Below, in pieces: positions 60,344-64,000 of a DNA stretch of 64,000 bases (position 1 is its first letter; every line of letters starts with the position of its first letter). Below the pieces are notes generated by a model, which did no database searches, was not told the origin of the DNA, and saw only the letters and a list, made by a program, of their open reading frames with translations. The DNA is from JALZMG01 sp963844175 (GTDB lineage: Bacteria > Actinomycetota > Acidimicrobiia > Acidimicrobiales > Ilumatobacteraceae). Made by a program: the position numbers and the translations under genes. Where the stretch lies: the NCBI GenBank assembly GCA_963844175.1, contig CAWJNE010000013.1:62001-126000 (forward strand), given 5' to 3'.

Positions 60344-61207
60344 GTGGACACCGTCCGCGTCGGGGAGCTCGACGTCGCCTACCTCAGCTCGGGTTCGGGC
60401 CCGTTGGCGCTGTGCCTCCACGGCTTCCCGGACACGGCCCACACGTGGCGCCACCTCCTGCCCCGTTTGGCCGAGGCCGGGTTCCGCGCCGTCGCCCCGT
60501 TCACCCGGGGCTACGCGCCGACCTCGGTGCCGGCCGATGGCCTCTATCAGGTCGGCGCGCTGGCCGCCGATGCCAACGCCCTCCACGAGGTGCTCGGCGG
60601 CGACGCTGACGCCGTCATCGTCGGCCACGACTGGGGCGCGCCCAGCGCGTACGGCGCCGCCGGCTTCGAGCCCGACCGCTGGTCCAGGGTCGTGGGGATG
60701 GCCGTCCCGCCCGGCGGCGCGATGGCGGCGGCCTTCGTGACGAGCCTCGACCAGGTGCAGCGCAGCTGGTACATGTTCCTGTTCCAGCATCCGCTGGCCG
60801 ACCTGCTGGTCGGCGCCGACGACTTCGCCCTCGTCGAGCGGCTGTGGGCGCAGTGGTCACCGGGGTACGAGGCGGACGGGGACGTGACCGCCCTGCGCGA
60901 GTCGTTGGCCGATACCGCCAACGTGCTGGCTGCGCTCGGCTACTACCGCGCCACCCTCGGCGACGGCCGCAAGGATCCGGCCCTCGACGGCATCCAGGCT
61001 GCGGCGGGCGAGGTGCCGCCCCAGCCCACCCTGTACCTCCACGGGCGCGACGACGGGTGCGTGGGCGCCGAAGTCGCCGACCTCGCCACGGCGATGACGG
61101 CCGGCGCCGATCAGTTGACGATCGAGGTGCTGGACGACTGCGGGCACTTCCTGCACCTCGAGCGACCCGGCGCCGTCAACGACCGCATCCTGGAGTTCCT
61201 CACGTGA
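60344..61207 (+). CDS. Alpha/beta-hydrolase (epoxide hydrolase/haloalkane dehalogenase-like)
   Basis: 287 residues. LCLHGFPDTAHTWRH is the oxyanion segment, VGHDWGAP contains Asp96 as nucleophile (Asp rather than Ser, the epoxide-hydrolase/dehalogenase type), LYLHGRDDGCV the acid strand and DDCGHFLHLE the catalytic His. GTG 60344 has TAGGTT 9 bases upstream, a possible -10 box for a leaderless transcript. Its stop overlaps the GTG of the thioredoxin-like gene (GTGA), so it belongs to the selenoprotein operon. Confidence 0.9.
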   Translation: MDTVRVGELDVAYLSSGSGPLALCLHGFPDTAHTWRHLLPRLAEAGFRAVAPFTRGYAPTSVPADGLYQVGALAADANALHEVLGGDADAVIVGHDWGAPSAYGAAGFEPDRWSRVVGMAVPPGGAMAAAFVTSLDQVQRSWYMFLFQHPLADLLVGADDFALVERLWAQWSPGYEADGDVTALRESLADTANVLAALGYYRATLGDGRKDPALDGIQAAAGEVPPQPTLYLHGRDDGCVGAEVADLATAMTAGADQLTIEVLDDCGHFLHLERPGAVNDRILEFLT

Positions 61208-62643
61208 GCACGATCGCGACGAATGCCCCGCCCCTCCCCGACGGCCTCGTCGTGGTCGTCAAGGAGGAGTGCGCCACGTGCCAGTTGGTGGCGCCGCTGC
61301 TGGCCAAGCTGTCCGACCTGACCGTGTACACGCAGGACGACCCGGCATTCCCCGCCGGCGTCGACCACCTGATCGACGAGGAGCTCGCCGTCAGCTGGCA
61401 CCACGCCATCGAGACCGTGCCGACGCTGATCCGCGTGGTCGGCGGTGAGGAGGTCGAGCGGACCGTCGGGTGGTCGCAGGCCGACTGGCAGCGGATCACC
61501 GGCGTCGACGACCTCGGTGCCGACCTCCCTGTCATGCGACCCGGGTGCGGCTCGCTCAGCGTGGACCCCGACCGGGTCGACGCGTTGCGCGTGCGGTTCG
61601 AGGGCGGCCGGTTGAGGTCACGGCGCGTCGAGTTGGCCGCCCTGGAGGACGACATCGAGGCGATGTTCACCCGCGGCTGGACCGACGGCCTGCCCGTGGT
61701 GCCGCCGACCGAGCAGCGGGTCCTGGCGATGCTCGAGGGCACCGGGCGCGCCGCGGACGAGCTGGTGGCGACCGTGCCACCGGACCTCGTCGACGTCACC
61801 GTCGAGAAGGTCGCCATCGCCGCCGTGATGGCGGGGTGCCGCCCGGAGTACCTGCCGTGGGTGCTGACGATCGTCGAGGCGATCTGCACGGACGAGTTCA
61901 ACATCCACGGTGTGCTGGCCACGACGATGCCGGTCGGGCCCGTCATCGTGTGCAGTGGTCCGGGCACGGTCGCCATCGGGATGAACAGCGGCGTCAATGC
62001 CCTCGGACAGGGCAACCGGGCCAACGCCACCATCGGCCGAGCGGTGCAGCTCGTCGTGCGCAACGTGGGCGGCGGGCGCCCGGGCGGGGTGGACCGGGCG
62101 ACGCACGGCAACCCGGGCAAGATCGGGTTCTGCTTCGCCGAGCGGCCCGACTCGCCGTTCGACACGCTGGCCGAGAGCCGGGGCGCGCCGGCCGGCATCG
62201 ATGCCGTCACGGTGTTCCCGGGTGAGGGGCCGCGGTGCATCGTCGATCAGCTCTCGCGCTCGCCGGAGAGCCTCGCCCGGTCGCTGGCCTCGTGCCTGCG
62301 CACGCTGCACCACCCGAAGCTGGTGCTCGGCTTCGACGCCATCCTCGTGCTCGGCCCCGAACACGCCAGGGTGTTCGCCGACGCCGGGTGGGACCGCCAG
62401 CGCGTGCTCGCCGAGCTGGACCGCAACCTGCAGGTGCCCGGGTCCGAGCTGGTCCGTGGCGCCGACGGGATCGACGAGGGCCTTCCCGAGCGGTTCGCCG
62501 ACGCCACGCTGCCCAAGTTCCGCCCCGGCGGAGTGCTCCTGGCGTGCGCGGGTGGGGGCGCAGGGCTGTTCTCGGCCATGATCGGGGGCTGGGCCAACGG
62601 GGACATCGGTTCGCAGCCGGTCACCAGGGAGGTAACTCGATGA
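61204..62643 (+). CDS. Thioredoxin-like domain fused to a UGSC-associated domain
   Basis: 479 residues. Residues about 15-100 form a glutaredoxin/thioredoxin-like domain with Cys23 and Cys26 in KEECATCQLVA and a cis-Pro in ETVPTLIRV. The large second domain (about 150-479) has TDGLPVVPPTEQRVL, FNIHGVLATTMPVGPVIVC, GMNSGVNALGQGNRANATIG and HGNPGKIGFCFAE. This fusion is encoded directly before the UGSC selenoprotein, with ATGA overlap, so the two probably form one redox or C-S/C-Se chemistry system. Its reaction is unknown. GTG 61204 overlaps the preceding stop. Confidence 0.8.
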   Translation: MSTIATNAPPLPDGLVVVVKEECATCQLVAPLLAKLSDLTVYTQDDPAFPAGVDHLIDEELAVSWHHAIETVPTLIRVVGGEEVERTVGWSQADWQRITGVDDLGADLPVMRPGCGSLSVDPDRVDALRVRFEGGRLRSRRVELAALEDDIEAMFTRGWTDGLPVVPPTEQRVLAMLEGTGRAADELVATVPPDLVDVTVEKVAIAAVMAGCRPEYLPWVLTIVEAICTDEFNIHGVLATTMPVGPVIVCSGPGTVAIGMNSGVNALGQGNRANATIGRAVQLVVRNVGGGRPGGVDRATHGNPGKIGFCFAERPDSPFDTLAESRGAPAGIDAVTVFPGEGPRCIVDQLSRSPESLARSLASCLRTLHHPKLVLGFDAILVLGPEHARVFADAGWDRQRVLAELDRNLQVPGSELVRGADGIDEGLPERFADATLPKFRPGGVLLACAGGGAGLFSAMIGGWANGDIGSQPVTREVTR

Positions 62644-63170
62644 CGGCCACCAGATATGTGCTCGATCCGACCGGCGAGCGATCCGTCGTCGAGCGCCAGC
62701 GGCTCGACCGCCCGGCGTCGATCGCCGGGTTGCGCGTCGGGCTCCTCGACATCTCCAAGCCGAGGGGCGACATCTTCCTCGACCGCCTCGACGAGCGGCT
62801 GGCCGGCGACGGCGCCTCGGTGCAGCGCTACAAGAAGCCGACGTTCACGAAGCCGGCGCCCGTCGACCTGCGCCACGAGATCGCCACCCAGTGCGACCTG
62901 GTGATCGAGGCGCTCGCCGATTGAGGCAGCTGCACGTCGTGCAGTGTGCACGACATCAGCGATCTGGAACTGCGGGGCGTCCCCAGCGCGTTCGTGGCGT
63001 CGGCCGAGTTCGTCCAGGCCGCCGACGCCCAGTCGGCGGCCCTCGGGTTCCCGTCGATGGCCAGGGTGTTCACGCCGCACCCGATCCAGGACCGCACCGA
63101 CGACGAGATGCGGGCGTACGCCGACAAGGTCTACGACGAGATCGTCGCCGCCGTCACAACCGCCCCCTAA
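62640..63170 (+). CDS. UGSC-motif selenoprotein (UGA at 62922-62924 read as selenocysteine)
   Basis: 176 residues if the in-frame TGA at codon 95 is read as Sec, giving the motif Sec-GSCTSC. Both sides look like one protein: the N-terminal half has ASIAGLRVGLLDISKPRGD and KKPTFTKPAP; the C-terminal half continues in the same frame without a shift with VHDISDLELRGVPS, VASAEFVQAADAQ and FTPHPIQDRTDDEM, ending with TAA at 63168. The family is named for this UGSC motif and has Cys (CGSC) homologues. A SECIS-like hairpin lies 11 nt after the UGA. ATG 62640 overlaps the upstream stop (ATGA). Automated callers would split this gene into a 94-residue and a 74-residue fragment. Confidence 0.88.
62936..62954 (+). 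promoter_or_regulatory. Bacterial SECIS-like hairpin for selenocysteine insertion
   Basis: An 8-bp perfect stem (GTCGTGCA / TGCACGAC) with a GTG loop starts 11 nt after the UGA. In E. coli fdhF the minimal functional SECIS hairpin has about the same distance from the UGA and a G-U in the loop needed for SelB. SelA, SelB and SelC are expected elsewhere in the genome. Confidence 0.75.
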
Positions 63171-63174
63171 TCCG

Positions 63175-63226
63175 GATTCTGAGCAAGGATTGCCGCCATA
63201 TTTGGCGGCATTCTTGGCTCAGAATC
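63175..63226. terminator. Bidirectional terminator between selenoprotein and lyase genes
   Basis: GATTCTGAGC...GCTCAGAATC outer arms, an imperfect middle and a GCCGCCA-TATT-TGGCGGC tip form a stem of about 23 bp with three mismatches. It lies between two convergent stop codons and is followed by GGTTTTA on the plus side. Confidence 0.8.
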
Positions 63227-63230
63227 GGTT

Positions 63231-64000
63231 TTAGCGGGCGGCGAGGGCGAGGGTGCGGCGGGCCATGGCCACGTGGAGGTGTTCGATCATCCGGCCGTCG
63301 ACGGTGACCACGCCTCGGCCGTCGGCCTCGGCGGCGGCGTAGGCGTCGACCACCCGCTGGGCCAGGTCGACCTCTTCCGGCGTCGGCGACCACGCCTCGT
63401 TGGCCGGCTCCACCTGGCTCGGGTGGACCAGCGTCTTGCCGTCGAAGCCGAGCTCGACGCCCTGACGGCACTCGGCAGCGAACCCCTCGGCGTCGCGCAC
63501 GTCGTTGTACACGCCGTCCAGCACGACCTTGTCGGCTTCGCGAGCGCCCATCACGGCCGTCATCAGGTGCGCCAGCAGGTTGCTCCGCCCGGCGATCAGC
63601 GGCGCCCGCAGCTCGCGGGCCAGGTCGTTGGTGCCGAGCACCAGCACGGCCACCCGCTCGTGGGCGGCCAGGCGGCGGACGTCGAAGATCGCCGTCGGCG
63701 TCTCGACCATCGCCCAGATCGCCACGCCCGAACCACCGCCGGCGTCGAGACGGGCGGCGACATCGTCGAGCTGGTCCGTTGCGCCGACCTTTGGGATGAC
63801 CACGGCGGCGGGACCGGCGCCGGCCGCAGCGGCGAGGTCGTCGGCCCCCCACTGCGTGTCGAGCCCGTTGCAACGGATCGTCAGCTCCCGGTCCCCGTAC
63901 TCCCCGGAGACCACCGCGGCGACGGCCTGCTCCCGGGCCTCCGCCTTGGAGTCCGGAGCGACCGCATCCTCGAGATCGAAGATGATCGCGTCGCACGGGA
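63231..64000 (-). CDS. CitE/HpcH-type lyase (partial, 5' end outside window)
   Basis: The frame is open to the window edge, giving about 256 residues to the stop. The visible part starts near DAIIFDLEDAVAPDSKAEAR, the N-terminal TIM-barrel signature of the HpcH/HpaI and CitE family, then has IPKVGATDQLDD, IWAMVETPTAIFDV (metal-binding Glu) and GFDGKTLVHPSQVEPANEAW, all classic. Such enzymes cleave or form C-C bonds in citramalyl-, malyl- or related CoA esters with Mg2+. It is convergent with the selenoprotein gene. The start is outside the window. Confidence 0.92.
   Translation of the reverse strand, partial: PCDAIIFDLEDAVAPDSKAEAREQAVAAVVSGEYGDRELTIRCNGLDTQWGADDLAAAAGAGPAAVVIPKVGATDQLDDVAARLDAGGGSGVAIWAMVETPTAIFDVRRLAAHERVAVLVLGTNDLARELRAPLIAGRSNLLAHLMTAVMGAREADKVVLDGVYNDVRDAEGFAAECRQGVELGFDGKTLVHPSQVEPANEAWSPTPEEVDLAQRVVDAYAAAEADGRGVVTVDGRMIEHLHVAMARRTLALAAR

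Noticed and set aside
1..64000. CRISPR arrays, rRNA, tRNA and insertion sequences
   Set aside because: No regularly spaced repeats, no recognisable RNA genes and no transposase motifs were seen by eye; covariance-model tools would be needed to exclude a tRNA.

Overview
High-GC bacterial chromosome segment, most likely an actinomycete and plausibly class Acidimicrobiia (inference). Evidence: a homodimeric AceE-type pyruvate dehydrogenase, a mycothiol-dependent isomerase-family protein, a SufS/SufU/SufB/SufD/SufC system, many GTG starts with 4-nt GTGA/ATGA overlaps, and probable leaderless starts. No rRNA, tRNA, CRISPR or insertion sequence was recognised.

Layout. 1-1125: end of aceE and an aquaporin. 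1169-33798: a large cell-surface polysaccharide locus. It holds an O-antigen-ligase-like protein, a Wzx-type flippase broken by two frameshifts, three DUF2142 paralogues, two GT2+DUF2304 pairs, rmlC, galE, several GT2/GT4 glycosyltransferases, an ABC exporter (Wzm/Wzt with a C-terminal glycan-binding domain), two large HAD-domain proteins, and two divergently transcribed methyltransferases with coiled-coil tails. Together they look able to make, modify, terminate and export one or more glycans. 33855-37034: an alpha/beta-hydrolase lacking its nucleophile Ser, a small protein and an OmpR/EnvZ-type two-component system. 37370-44335: assorted metabolic genes, a VapBC-like toxin-antitoxin pair, an MBL-fold hydrolase and small conserved proteins.

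44314-57116: Fe-S cluster assembly split over two strands. One unit is sufC1-sufS-sufU (+). The other strand carries sufB, and sufD-Rieske-sufC2 behind a four-Cys protein (-). A 28-bp dyad of identical geometry lies upstream of both sufC1 and sufB and is probably a shared operator. MFS transporters, a TetR regulator, a pterin dehydratase, a YbaK-type deacylase and a [3Fe-4S]-type ferredoxin are interspersed. 57186-64000: prolyl oligopeptidase, an MBL hydrolase, then a coupled operon of an alpha/beta-hydrolase, a thioredoxin-like fusion protein and a probable selenoprotein. The last reads through an in-frame UGA inside a UGSC motif and has a bacterial SECIS-like hairpin 11 nt downstream. The window ends inside a CitE-like lyase.

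Several conserved genes (flippase, one DUF2142, an exported protein, the Rieske ferredoxin) are interrupted by 1-2 nt shifts. In the Rieske gene both fit a lost base in a G/C run, so sequence error is as likely as genuine decay. The selenoprotein UGA is different: the frame continues unchanged after it.
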